From Gracilaria gracilis (lineage: Eukaryota > Rhodophyta > Florideophyceae > Gracilariales > Gracilariaceae), in the NCBI GenBank assembly GCA_030374805.1, contig JARGSG010000183.1, forward strand, positions 1,178,001-1,242,000: a stretch of 64,000 nucleotides of DNA, given 5' to 3'. The notes under the pieces were generated by a model, which saw only the letters and a program-made list of their open reading frames with translations, was not told the DNA's origin and ran no database searches. Position 1 is the stretch's first letter; every line of letters starts with the position of its first letter. Below, one piece after another: positions 41,694 to 52,614 of the stretch. Position numbers and translations under genes: made by a program.

Positions 41694-42140
41694 CCCAACA
41701 ACTAGGTACTAGCAACTAGACCCATCCCAAATGAACGACAAGTGCCAGTAGACTCTAGATAGCTCATTTTTTATGTATTGACTTCACTACTAGTCTCTTC
41801 ACTGAAACGCGCCGTACGCTCCAACCGTTAATCGAGCACTCGCGCGAGTGAGGGAAGCGAACGCTCAGTTGGGTGCCGCCACTTGCGCGGCGGAAGCGCA
41901 TTCACGCGCATGTTAAAGAACACAGTGCGCTACGTCAACGGCCGGAAAACAGCGCAGAACGCGCCTCTCATGCAACGCTGCGTTGGCCAACAATGGGTGC
42001 TTTGACAACAACTACACACGAACGCTCACTCGCGCTTCCGCTTTAGGGAGATGATGACGGCACCAACATACAAACAACAAAAAACAAGCAACAACGCAAC
42101 ACAACACGCCAACAAACAGCAAAGCGTCGCGGTGGGCGCG
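41694..42140. other. Convergent intergenic region
   Basis: 447 bp between stops. Contains the related sequence CCAACCGTTAA near 41821. No gene is recognised. Confidence 0.5.
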
Positions 42141-42734
42141 CTACGCGTCGGCGCCACTGGGCGCATGTAAGGGCGTTCCAACCGGTTTCTTGAGTTTGAG
42201 CTGCGACGTGAGCCACTGCACGCCCTTCATCAACGACTGGCGATCCGACGCTGTAGTGGGGAACACCTTGGAGCACGATACCTGCAGCGCTTCGATTCGC
42301 AGCACCTTCTCCACCACCTTGACGGACGCGGCGCCCGCCAAATCCTGCTTGTTTGCTAGCACCAGCAGCGGGCGGTCCTTGATACTGGCGGCGCCCTTTT
42401 CGGTCTTGTAGAGCTTGTCCAGCTCCTCGGCCGCCAGCCTCATGCGCGGCAAGTCGCTGGTGTCGACGACGAAGATGACGGCGTCGGCGTCTTTGAAGCA
42501 CTGCCTCCACAGAGGTCGCACCTTGTCCAAGCCACCAACGTCCCAACAGTCCAGCTCCAGGCCGTCCACCTGCATCTTCTCGTGATTGACGCCCAGCGTA
42601 GGGATGGTCTCCATGCGCTTGCCGTACACCAGCTGGTACAGGATAGTGGTGGCACCCGAGCCATCCAGACCCAAGATGAGCACGCCGCGCGATCGCGAGC
42701 GCTTGCCCAACTGCTGCGAAAAACAGTTGCCCAT
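42141..42734 (-). CDS. ARF/ARL-like small GTPase with altered P-loop and switch II
   Basis: 197 aa from ATG 42734. It begins MGNCFSQQ, giving a myristoylation Gly2 and a likely palmitoylated Cys4. ARF hallmarks: LILGLDGSGATTILYQL (P-loop, about 19-35), TIPTLGVN (switch I Thr46), LDCWDVGGLDKVRPLWRQCF (switch II), VIFVVDTSD and LANKQDL (G4, about 127-132). Two key residues differ. The P-loop Lys (GKTT) is Ala28, and the catalytic Gln after WDVGG is Leu69. Loss of the P-loop Lys normally weakens nucleotide binding and Gln-to-Leu blocks hydrolysis, so this may be a pseudo-GTPase or a constitutive state. The sequence is otherwise intact and not a pseudogene. Confidence 0.85.
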   Translation of the reverse strand: MGNCFSQQLGKRSRSRGVLILGLDGSGATTILYQLVYGKRMETIPTLGVNHEKMQVDGLELDCWDVGGLDKVRPLWRQCFKDADAVIFVVDTSDLPRMRLAAEELDKLYKTEKGAASIKDRPLLVLANKQDLAGAASVKVVEKVLRIEALQVSCSKVFPTTASDRQSLMKGVQWLTSQLKLKKPVGTPLHAPSGADA

Positions 42735-45644
42735 GACGGGAGTCAGAGCGAGCGGCGACGAGCAACACGCGGCGCGCGGAACAAGGCGCACGCGAGGAGG
42801 GAGGGCGAGGGTTTTTGAGCGAGTTGTGGGCGCGCGCGCGTGGAGGGGAAAGGGGTGGGAAGCGGTCGAAGGCGCGGCGCGCGGGCGCGTGAGGAGACGT
42901 CGCGCTGCGACGGCTTGGCGCGAGTTGCGCTTGGGCTGCGCGCGGCTGAGTGGCGTGACGGCGAGGTGCGTTGTGCAACGGCGGCAGAAAAGCGACTCCA
43001 AAAAATCGCGCACGCGCCGCTCGGGGCCGCGCGCGTGTTGTGTACTGTGTGTGGCCGAGTATGCGCCGCTTCGGCGTCGTGACGGGCGCGTGCGCGCGGC
43101 CGTTGTGCGAGCGCCGCTGCGCCGCGCCGCGCGGCTGGCGCTCCGGTGGAGGCGCTCTCACGGCGGCGGCCGGCGCGACGAGTAGAATAGATATCTATCT
43201 GGATAGAGATGCAGCTGCTCCTTCTTCTTCATCAGCTGCTTGCACAGCGTGATCCGTTGCGCGCGTAGCACTGCCACGCCGCACCGTGGGCGCGTAATAG
43301 TGCATAGTTCAAACTTTAGTTTGACCTCATTCACCGCCGCTTTTGGCTCTGCATTGCTGGTGGTCGGCAGCCCTTTCTCGCCTGCTGCCCCCCCTTCCCC
43401 CTCGTCACCATTCCACGGTGCCGAAAACACAAAAGATGTTGCCCCTGATGATCCCGGTTAAGAGCGTTGAGGTTACCTCATACCCTGTAATAATATCCCA
43501 TCGTAGACACGTCGTCTTGCACCTCTCCTGGCCCATACATAACGACTTCTTCCTGTGCGAACCGTTCTAAATTCACGTTACGCACGCTCCCACCAGCCAT
43601 TCTTTCGCGATCTCATAAACCCATATGTTACGCCAAGCATAAGCGCCCACTATCTATCTATCCCCTCTTGTTCCTCATCATCATGGTCAACAACTCTTAC
43701 TTTGTTATGCTAAGTGTATCCCAGCAGCGCCGCTCCGCTTGGTCAACTTCCGTCTCAGGCACCGGAGCTCAACATCTTTTCTCGCACACCGCTTACCCCT
43801 CCAGCGCGTACTTGAGTTTCTTTATTCAATGATGATGATGAATATTGTAACCTCAATCGTGTCTTCTCTTTCTCAGTTAGCTTCAACGCAGTGCGTAGTC
43901 AATAAGTACCGATTATAACTTCACTCTCACTCTGCCACCAATGCGCACCAAGACAACTCCCCACAATTCGCACAGAACCGCTTCGAAACAACGCAAGGCA
44001 GCACTTGCCGGTAAAAGCTTAATCCCCTGAACTGCTACAGTCAATTGCGCACTGTAACAGTGCGTGTCGACGATGACTGCATGGCCATTTGTACGTAGTA
44101 AGGTTTATCGCTCTTGGCGATAAAATGTTGCGTCAGCAGTGCTGACTCAGCACCTCCATCTCCTCCAAATATACTGTACCCCTCATCTGTTAGTGCCGTG
44201 CTCTAATCTCCTCGTCACCTCCTTGGAGCCAACTCGCCATTCCATGCCAACTACTCTTCCTTCTGGCTTCGTATCAGCAGCCAGCCAACACCTCGACTCC
44301 TGTTGAGCACCGGTCTAAACCGCTCTTCCCAAACTTTCCGTGCCACTTGCCATGCTCCAACACAGCAACTGATCTCCATCTTCGTCGACGTTTCCACGTC
44401 CCATTCCGCCTCTGTTTACAGCTTGCATGGAAGAAACAACCAGCCTAGCGTTCATATATCACCAACTCCCAAGTGCCAACCAGTATCAGCTGCACCACAG
44501 AATACCCACTCTGCCCCTGCTAACTTTAGCCACTTCACGTGTACCATACGAACCAACTCCTCCTCCTCCACTAAAGCAAATCCAAATTGAGATTCACTTC
44601 AAGTGCGGCTGTTCCCAACACGATCTTCGCCAGCTCTGCAGCCCCTCCCCTAAATCACGGAGTATAGTTACCGCTCTTCGCTGATGCCTCCTGCGTTGTC
44701 CCAAGAATACAACATGTTCCTTATTACAGGGGCATGCTTTTCAAATCGACCAGCCCTTTCACGCAGCTCGATAATTCGTTTACAGTTTGCGCCTGTTGTC
44801 TCCACACTATCTACCATGCTAATTTCGTCTGTATCTGCTGTACTTCATTGTCCCCTTTGCCTTCGTTCAGTTTCTCTCCTATAGATGACAGCACAACGGG
44901 GGCTTTGGCTGAAAATGTCCACAGATATTTCCTCCGCACTGAAGGTCATTAGATACTTACTGTACGTATGATGTGTGACCAACCGCCAGTTCTACAGAGA
45001 TGGGAGTGTATAATAGCAGCGAGAAAAATTACGTAGCGAGGATACATGACAATACTCTGCGTCACATGTTAGTCGTCCCCATGAAAGAAAGAAAAACTCG
45101 GGCCAATGAGTCAACACATGCAAGCGTACTGCTGTCAAGCTGCTGGTATCAGTATCGTCCGCATGGTCGTGTATAAGAACACCGGTTCTTCACTAGTTCC
45201 GCCGGAGTACGAGACAAAACAGTGCCCCATTCCTTTTTGGCGTTTGAGGAAATGGCTGTACAATCTCATACCAGTCAAAAACGATGCTTGCGGATAATGA
45301 TGTGTTACAGATAGCCCAACCAGTACATACAAAAGTGGGATCCGGATGCCCAAAAGCAGTCCCGGGGCAACAGAAACACAGCCATTCTTCAGAGCGCAGA
45401 GCTCGTGGCACAGAAGATTGTTCAAATGTCTTAAAATTGATTGCTGCCCATAAGGGGACAAGGGGAAAGGCCTGAGGCTAAGGTATATTAATACGAGGCG
45501 AATCCAGTAGTCCAAAAAGCACACTGGCATTCCGGAATCAACCATAAACAGTTGGAAGGTATTCGAAACGAAGCAGATGAAGCGATGAACGAAACACCTG
45601 CGTGCTTGTAATCTCAAGCCGAAGCAGAGTCCAACAGGTTCTTC
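42735..45644. other. Large intergenic region, 2.9 kb
   Basis: The first 450 bp, upstream of the ARF-like gene, are very CG-rich. A 12-bp palindrome ATAGATATCTAT lies near 43187. From about 43300 to 45000 the plus strand is pyrimidine-rich with only short open frames (e.g. 44303-44590) of non-protein-like composition. No RNA gene is recognised. Confidence 0.4.
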
Positions 45645-46835
45645 TCACAAGCCAAATTTGCATGGAACGTATGCTTCCTCAAAAGCAAGATTGTACACCA
45701 CTTGGCGAATTCCCTCTAAGAGCTCAAGAGCACGATCTTGGGCTGGCAATTCCAAGCGCTGTTGAACTCCTTTCTCGCGATGATCTGCCAAGGGAACTAG
45801 GATGCAAGAAACTGGCAAAAGCCAGGTCCGAGCATTGGTAAGAAATCCAATGGCAAATCTTCTCCAGTCAATTAGTCGAGGGGCTTCTTCCCGTACGGTA
45901 ACGCTGAGTTCCTCACAAGCCCGTAGTACTAGTCGACGTGTGCTGCCCGGCAAAACGACATCAGTCGGTGCGGTGTAAACCTGCATATCTTTCGTAATCA
46001 CAAAAAAGTTTGATACAAGTCCTTCAAGAAGAGCCATGTTCCCGTGTGAATCTTTTCCTACAAGGATAGTTTCGTAGGCTTCTTTAGCGCGCAGAGACTG
46101 TAATGGTTTTCTTTCACGGTACCATGCCGAATTCTTCACATGCGGATCACGACGTGGCTTCCCTCTGCATTCAACAGATACGGGACTGATACTCTGATCA
46201 AATGATTTGATGCGGGACACATGAACGCGAAGTACAATTTCCCTATTAGCGCCTTCGACCAAAGCACTTACGAACTGAAGTTCATGTCCAACTTGTGAAC
46301 CCAGAGAGAAAGCGTCATCAACGATAGAACAAACCCGGTTCATGACCGAAGACGTAGACGGAATTATTGCATTCGGATACAGCTTTGAAACTCCTTGGAT
46401 GATGCGATCGACATGAAAACCAAGTTGTGGGATGCCAGTACTATGTAACGAAACGAAAGTAGTGTACGCTGCTCGTGGTATATTGTTCATGAATTCGGTT
46501 AGAGAACCATTATGAGATACGCATACAGCTTTTTTATCGCTACCCGGCACACACTCCACCAAGAGTGGGAAAGATTGCTGGGATTCCAAATCCATGTCTG
46601 TTGGTGCAACTGAGGAGTCCTCAGATCCTTTCAAGTTACGCAAAACGAAACCAATGACTTCGAAAACTTTCCAGAAGGAGGGGTGCGGATATGGATGAGC
46701 AGCGAGAAAAGCACATGTCTCCTGTTGGTAATCGAGCCAATGCCCTTCGCAACGAGGAAGGCCAGGCTGTTCCGACAGCCTCTTTATCGCACTGGCCTGT
46801 TCTAAACTTGCGCATAAAGACTTGTAGGACGTCAT
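45645..46835 (-). CDS. Class IV (fold-type IV) PLP aminotransferase-like protein
   Basis: 396 aa from ATG 46835. Fold-type IV features: RAAYTTFVSLHSTGIPQLGF (about 121-140; like GAYTTxR in this class), then HVDRIIQGVSKLY. The likely PLP lysine is Lys234 in DPHVKNSAWYRER, and EGLVSNFFVI (about 271-280) matches the EG-x-x-x-N-F PLP-phosphate region. It resembles the plant and fungal D-amino-acid/branched-chain aminotransferase-like group rather than typical BCAT. Substrate is unknown. The N-terminal 120 residues are extra relative to bacterial members. A few codons of open frame precede the ATG without another ATG. Confidence 0.7.
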   Translation of the reverse strand: MTSYKSLCASLEQASAIKRLSEQPGLPRCEGHWLDYQQETCAFLAAHPYPHPSFWKVFEVIGFVLRNLKGSEDSSVAPTDMDLESQQSFPLLVECVPGSDKKAVCVSHNGSLTEFMNNIPRAAYTTFVSLHSTGIPQLGFHVDRIIQGVSKLYPNAIIPSTSSVMNRVCSIVDDAFSLGSQVGHELQFVSALVEGANREIVLRVHVSRIKSFDQSISPVSVECRGKPRRDPHVKNSAWYRERKPLQSLRAKEAYETILVGKDSHGNMALLEGLVSNFFVITKDMQVYTAPTDVVLPGSTRRLVLRACEELSVTVREEAPRLIDWRRFAIGFLTNARTWLLPVSCILVPLADHREKGVQQRLELPAQDRALELLEGIRQVVYNLAFEEAYVPCKFGL

Positions 46836-47576
46836 GATGCTCTTCTTTGATTGTCGTAAACTGATTGGTGTATTTTTTAATTTGGGATATCTACTGCCAA
46901 AAGACAAGACCGAAGTTCTTCATGAGCAAGACGTCTTAAATGAAGAACACGAGTGATTCCCGTGTACTCTAGTAGTAGACCTCACACTAGAAATCAGAAT
47001 TCCTTTTCCCCTTCATTGCTCACCACTTTGGCATGTTCAAGTAGCAAATATCGGGCCTCGGCATGGAAAATATAACGTCATTTCGTCTATAGTCTATGAT
47101 TATCTACCGTCTCTTTTTTCTGCCCTGTTCCTCCTCACGTACAATAACTTCATAAGGGTGCACTGGTAGTACAAACACAGGACCGAAGGACAAGATTCGA
47201 TACTGAAGATCTGGTAAATTCCGACAAGCTCTCTCCCTTCCTCCTTCAGCAGATACACATCGCAAATTGTCCTAACGTAACTCACGCATTGGGCAACATA
47301 GGAACCAGACGAGGATGCCCTTCCCGAATCTTGTCAACTGGATCATGGGATATTGTTCCGAAAGCGTCTAAACACCTTGAGAGCCTATCCTTCAAAGCAG
47401 CTTTATGCACGTGGGAGTGCATTTCAGTACTACCATCCTACTGAGCCAACATAGGAAGCAGCCTTTTCCCGCCACAATCGTTCTAAAATACCAATGTATA
47501 TCATCGCAAGAACAACTGATAGCACGTACTTCAAGAAGCTGGTAAACCAAACAACGTCCGTGTGGAGTCCATCCGT
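46836..47576. other. Intergenic region
   Basis: Between CHMP7 (stop at 47577) and the class IV aminotransferase. It must hold the CHMP7 3' UTR and the aminotransferase promoter. No gene or repeat recognised. Confidence 0.45.
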
Positions 47577-49135
47577 TTACGATTCGGGGATGTTAGCTTC
47601 GACGCGATCGCCTTGATACTTCAATGCGGCAGCAGAACTACTCCCCGCGGCTGCCGCTGCTGCTTTATATGGGTCTGGAACTGCTTCCGCGCCAGGAGTG
47701 GGAAGCTGTGCCAAAAGTTGGGCCAATTCTTCCTCCGCTTTTTCGTCCAACGACTTCTTTGGCTGTTTGTTCAATTCTATCTCGGATGGCTTTTTCCCTG
47801 AAACAAGCAGTTCCAATTCCTCTTCTAGAACGGCATCATCTGCTGCGGAATCCTGGGCAAGTTGTCCTAGTGCGAGCCGAACGTCTGTTTGATCTTCCAT
47901 TAATTCCTTGAAGTCCGCCGCAACAGTATCAACTCTGCCCGCAGTAACTCCATTCTCGTTAACAAGCTTGAGCGACTCCATACCCGTTTCAAGCGCTAGA
48001 ACTGCTTCCTTGTTAGACTCAGCCTCATCAACTGCAAGCAAAACATCGGAAAGCTTCGTAGCAGCAGAACGAGCGCCATTGAGCTTCGCCTCTAACACCT
48101 TCTTCTTTCGCAATCGCGTTAGAGCTTCGGCCTTGTTTCCAGACCTTGCAGCTTTTGTTGCCGCTTCTATTTCTTTGGCAATTGCATTTTCTAAGTGCGA
48201 TGATTGCTGTTCCATGTGTTCAAGCGCAGCCTTCGTTCTGAGTACACCCTTATCGCTGGGATTAACCTTTTGCTTTCCAAACTTCACACCAAGCACGGGC
48301 TCAGGGTGCTCTGGAGATGGCTCAGTAAACAAAGGAACTGCTTCGTTCTTGGATACGAGATATGATATTATGGCCTCTGCATCGCGCGTATTCCGCTCTG
48401 TTACTGCAGATGCTAAACTCTTCACAGTGTGAATTTCAGTCGAAGCCATTGGACCTTCGGAGTAAGAAGAGAGACGGGCAGCAGCTACTTTCAAAGCTGC
48501 AACCGGCACAATCGGGTCATCAAGGCAAGGAGCTTCGGATTTCTTCGCCCCCCAAATGTAGCTGCCTAATGTTTGCTTCAGGGAACTCAATGTATAACCT
48601 GATCTCGCTGTTGAATCTTTGGACGGAGGTTTTAAGGTGTCGGCACTGACAATATCCCCCTTCTGAAAAAGTTCACGCATAATGCGCAGACCCGACGAAG
48701 GCTCTCGCCCGTTGTGCTTGAGTTGTTTCAAAAGCTCCCTCTGTTATAAGAGAAAGGGTACAACATAGAATTCAGAATCAGTCAAGCTGTTAGTTGGGGT
48801 GCATGGGTCTCTATCCATCATGGCCGACAAGATCATATTTGGCTTACGTACTGGAGTGACAACAAGCTCCCCAGGACGACTACACGATGAAACAATGGCA
48901 TCCTCAAAGAAACCGATCATTGCGTCCCACAAACCCTGTAATGTTGTTGGTAGTGAACTCGAGTCAGTAAACAATGATGAAAATCCAATGAAGCTCGTGT
49001 GCTTCACTTCAAACGTACTGGGTTAGCGTCCCTGTAGGGGGGTAAATCTGCAGACCAGAGAACATCGATTTCCTCTGCGCTCCTTGACTTAAAGGACGAC
49101 AGGCTAGTCACGCTCCATAAGTCTGCCGTAACCAT
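47577..49135 (-). CDS. CHMP7: CHMP7-like ESCRT-III protein, three exons
   Basis: Exons are 49135-49019, 48935-48852 and 48740-47577, giving 454 aa. Both introns (83 and 111 nt) start GTACGT; acceptors are ATTACAG and TAACAG, and the second has a CTAAC branch site. Splicing joins YRDANP to GLWDAMIGFF and ELVVTP to RELLKQLKHN in frame. The short first exons encode a winged-helix-like N-terminus; exon 3 has the Snf7 helical core (LRTKAALEHMEQQSSHLENA, LTRLRKKKVLEAKLNGARSA, LEELEL-like EEELELLVSG) and an acidic C-terminal region. The extended N-terminus plus Snf7 core is the CHMP7 arrangement. CHMP7 recruits ESCRT-III to the nuclear envelope and endosomes. RPB11 is divergent from it. Confidence 0.82.
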
Positions 49136-49594
49136 ATTGCGTCAGAGTACTTCTACGGATTGCTGAGCTGCACGCCGTGGAATCAGTCCTGATTGCGCGT
49201 TGTGGAAGGACAGGAAGAGTTAATACTGATCTTCGAACAGTGAAATATGGCTTGAACTCGCCGGTATCACCGTACAAAGTTGGTTGAAGACAAAAGGAGA
49301 GTCAAAAGTCTGATGCGGAGTGTCGAGCACTGGAAGGAGGTGGGATTTAGCCAAGCGCACCTGTAATTTCAGTGCGTTTCGCGAGGCTGATTTAATTCAG
49401 TCTTTTCTTGTATTTTGTTGGACCAACAGTTGGGTAACCACCTATTGCAGCTTTGACATAGACAGCCGCTGTCTCAACAAGGGTAACTAAAACTGTCGCA
49501 CTGCGTCGAAACAGCTGCTTTGAAGAACAAAGCAGTACGATACCTGCACTACTATCAACGACAGAGTACTCTGCGCAACCTTTCGAGCATTACG
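49136..49594. promoter_or_regulatory. Divergent spacer between CHMP7 and RPB11
   Basis: 459 bp. No defined element apart from general promoter function inferred from the divergent starts. Confidence 0.4.
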
Positions 49595-50017
49595 ATGACA
49601 AACGCGCCCGAAAATTTCGATTCATGGATTCTACCCGAAGGCGTTGAAAAGTATGTTGACGTGTTCTGCTTGGTTTGATGAAGAAAACGGCTGCGGAAAA
49701 GCTAACCACGTTTTGCAATCCACAGAGTTACCTACACAGCAGATACTAAGATTGAGAACTGCGGTGTATTCCGCCTGGAACGAGAAGACCATACGCTGGC
49801 AAATCTACTACGAATGCAGCTTATACGAGATCCAGATGTAGTATTCGTCGGCTACAAACACCCTCATCCTTTGGACCATCACATCGAACTGCGGGTTCAA
49901 ACGTCGAGCAGCACAAGAGCGGGAAAGTATCTGCCGCCAGAGGCGGTTCGGATGGCACTCATGGATCTATCGTCGGAAGTATCCCGCTTAACAGAATTAG
50001 CAAAGCGCAATCGGTAG
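49595..50017 (+). CDS. RPB11: RNA polymerase II subunit RPB11, two exons
   Basis: Exon 1 is 49595-49650 and exon 2 is 49726-50017; product 115 aa. The 75-nt intron starts GTATGT, has GCTAACC as branch site and ends CACAG. The protein reads MTNAPENFDSWILPEGVEK, then LEREDHTLANLLRMQLIRDP, VVFVGYKHPHPLDHHIELRV and QTSSST, closely following RPB11 (family: HTLGN core, GYKxPHPLxHxIxxRVQT). RPB11 pairs with RPB3 in RNA polymerase II assembly. Length matches the family (about 115-120 aa). Exon 1 is only 56 nt, so it is easily missed. Confidence 0.93.
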
Positions 50018-50612
50018 ACTTGAGTTTGGATCAAATCTCATTTCGCGCTGCAGATGCTTCGAAGGCGAATGAAAAGCGCGATCGGCCTCTTGCTGTTCCA
50101 GAACTATCGATGAATGTTACGCCTTCGGCTACTGCTCGCAAGTAGTTCCCTATCTTGTGTCATATTTGGTGCAGTTATGAGAGCGTAAAGCGTGCGCTGC
50201 TTCATCGCAGCAACCGTCATGCGCTCACAACAATACGAACCACCTTTTCGGCGTAACGGTGGAGTCCACCGAGTGCCCACGCACATTACACAGGTGTGGA
50301 GCCATGTGGCTCACTTGTGCTGCTTTTTGCCATAAAATGCGGCAGATGCTCATCTCAAATTTGATACGAGCTGTGCTGCAGCAGGAACCTCAAGTCGCTC
50401 CTGTGCAGCTCGGACAATCGCTCTTCATCCCCGAAGTTAGCGTTCCGCTACCCCCAACAGCGCACCACCCCTGATACACCAACTGCACTTAAGCCCGCCC
50501 CAGGCGCTACGGTCGAGTTTGGCACGTCAAACCTCACCTATTCCACTGGGCTGGAAAAGGATCGCCTAATATCCCTCACCGACATCGACATCGCTATAAA
50601 CGACGCCACAAA
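50018..50612. other. Intergenic region, RPB11 3' end and CPOX promoter
   Basis: 595 bp. No gene is seen. A C-rich stretch at 50450-50510 precedes CPOX. Confidence 0.45.
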
Positions 50613-51758
50613 ATGACTTCTAATTCAGCCTTTGTTCCTGTATGTGCAGTTTCCTTGTCGCCCTCCTCGTTCCACGGACAGCAGTGTACATCGAGGACCA
50701 CGCTTCCCTGCCCTCGCAGACAATCCGCTTCCACTCTTCCATATCGCTTCCGAATGTCAGCCGGACCAAGTTTCACCGATCACGTGCCAGTGGCAGAACG
50801 ACCCGAAACGCTCGTTCGTCCAGACGAGAGTTATGGAGACAAGTCGATGAGAGCGCGATTCGAGAAGATGATAAGAACTGCTCAGGATGACATTTGCGCA
50901 CAAGTAGAAGCTTTGGATGGCTCCAAATTCCACGAGGATTCATGGGTTCGCGAAAACGGAGGTGGTGGTATCTCGCGTGTCATGCAGAATGGAAATGTTT
51001 TTGAGAAGGCTGGTGTTAATGTGTCGGTCGTGTATGGTACTATGCCACCTGAAGCTGTAGCTGCTGCGAGTGCGAGAGGAGTCACACGCAACGTTGGCTA
51101 CGAGCCTGGTGAGCCTGTTCCATTCTTTGCTGCAGGAATTTCATCTGTTATGCATCCACGGAACCCAATGGCTCCAACCATGCACTTCAACTATAGATAC
51201 TTTGAAACCGACCGCGGTCTGTGGTGGTTTGGTGGTGGTACCGACCTTACACCTGCTTATGTCTTTGAAGAAGATGTCAAGCATTTCCATTCCACGTTAA
51301 AGGCATGCTGTGATCGTCATGACAAGGAGTACTATCCCAAGTACAAGAAATGGTGTGATGACTACTTCTTAATCAAACACAGGGGAGAGAGAAGAGGTCT
51401 GGGGGGCATCTTCTTCGACGATCTTAACGAAAAGGATGCGGGTGAAATATTTAAGTTTAGCGAAGATTGCGCTTCTAACGTTTGCAACGCTTATTTACCC
51501 ATTGTCGAGCGTCGAAAGGACTCTGAGTATACTGAAGATCAAAAGAGATGGCAGCAACTGCGACGAGCTAGATATGTTGAATACAATCTTGTATATGATC
51601 GAGGCACAGTTTTCGGGTTGAAGACTGGTGGTCGAATTGAGAGCATTTTGATGTCTCTTCCGCTCACAGCACGATGGGAATACGACTACCATCCAGAACC
51701 AGGTTCATGGGAGGCTCAAAGTTTGGAATACATGAAGAATCCGAAAGAGTGGATATAA
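50613..51758 (+). CDS. CPOX: Coproporphyrinogen III oxidase, oxygen-dependent, plastid-type leader
   Basis: 381 aa, intronless. Residues 1-48 are Ser/Arg/Pro-rich and end in PYRFRMSAGP, like a plastid transit peptide. The mature enzyme has the HemF signatures: WVRENGGGGISRVMQNGNVF, VSVVYGTMP, GISSVMHPRNPMAPTMHFNY, RYFETD, WWFGGGTDLTPAY, GERRGLGGIFFDDL, RRARYVEYNLVYDRGTVFGL and GRIESILMSLPLTARWEYD. It converts coproporphyrinogen III to protoporphyrinogen IX by two oxidative decarboxylations, for heme and chlorophyll synthesis. Length fits the family plus leader. Neighbours give no pathway link. Confidence 0.95.
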   Translation: MTSNSAFVPVCAVSLSPSSFHGQQCTSRTTLPCPRRQSASTLPYRFRMSAGPSFTDHVPVAERPETLVRPDESYGDKSMRARFEKMIRTAQDDICAQVEALDGSKFHEDSWVRENGGGGISRVMQNGNVFEKAGVNVSVVYGTMPPEAVAAASARGVTRNVGYEPGEPVPFFAAGISSVMHPRNPMAPTMHFNYRYFETDRGLWWFGGGTDLTPAYVFEEDVKHFHSTLKACCDRHDKEYYPKYKKWCDDYFLIKHRGERRGLGGIFFDDLNEKDAGEIFKFSEDCASNVCNAYLPIVERRKDSEYTEDQKRWQQLRRARYVEYNLVYDRGTVFGLKTGGRIESILMSLPLTARWEYDYHPEPGSWEAQSLEYMKNPKEWI

Positions 51759-52614
51759 GCGCCTCTGGTTCTTTGAAGGCTAAAATAAAGACACGTACGT
51801 TCTTGAGAAAGTTAGTAATGCCCCATTCGATGTTTTCCATTCCACCCTCTATAATACTTTGCAGACAGCGGGATCTTCTTCATCCTCGTTTGGTTGGCAG
51901 AAAGATCAAAGATGTAAGGGTTACCCCTTGAATCAGATATAAGACGGCGAGAATTATGGCTGAAGGCCCTTCAGTGAAGGGTACGCACGACGGAAGAGAT
52001 TTTGTCCACACTTCTTCATCTCGTCTCTCATTCTACGATGTACCCCATACGAAGCCAAGAAACACAGAATAGATGCGGGGATATTTGCAACCTGTGGTCC
52101 CGTCTCAGTTGAGATGCTTCGAAAAGGCGACCCTGCGTCGCGTTTGCAAACGAAACTACTTTGGTTGACAAAGTACGTCTGTTCATTTAGCCCTGATCTT
52201 CAGTTTTGTTTCAAATCGTTCCCCACCGGTGGAGCTTCCACCTTGAAAGCGTTGAAATTCAGGAGAGTAGGCTTTTTTATATCTCATGGGCTCTCGCTAC
52301 ATAATGTAAGTTACAAAGCACTGATACGCACTCCCATGAGCTTATCAGAAGCCAATTCTCCCGGGTGATCGCCAACGTACAGTTACACAGCATGATTAAA
52401 TAGAATTCACACATGTTTGAAGTCAGAGGATATGGCCTCCATAATTCAGGTGGATACCGTTTGTTTAACAGTTACCAGCTACACGACAAGCGAGCAACCA
52501 ACTTATAGTGTTGACGAGGGTTTATGATGTCCAGTTGAAAAGCAGCACCCAATTCAGCGAAGCCGCCTGGTACAATCTGTAACAAATTGAGAGCTTGCTA
52601 AAGATATGTAGACC
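51759..52614. other. Convergent intergenic region
   Basis: 856 bp between CPOX and glutaminyl cyclase 2. Short open frames only; nothing recognised. Confidence 0.45.

Noticed and set aside
42735..43161. Minus-strand extension of the ARF-like frame and the overlapping 372-codon ORF
   Set aside because: The MGNCFS myristoylation start at 42734 fits the family; upstream sequence is CG-rich promoter.
44303..44952. Several overlapping plus-strand ORFs
   Set aside because: Pyrimidine-rich DNA gives Ser/Pro/His-rich frames; none has a recognisable feature.
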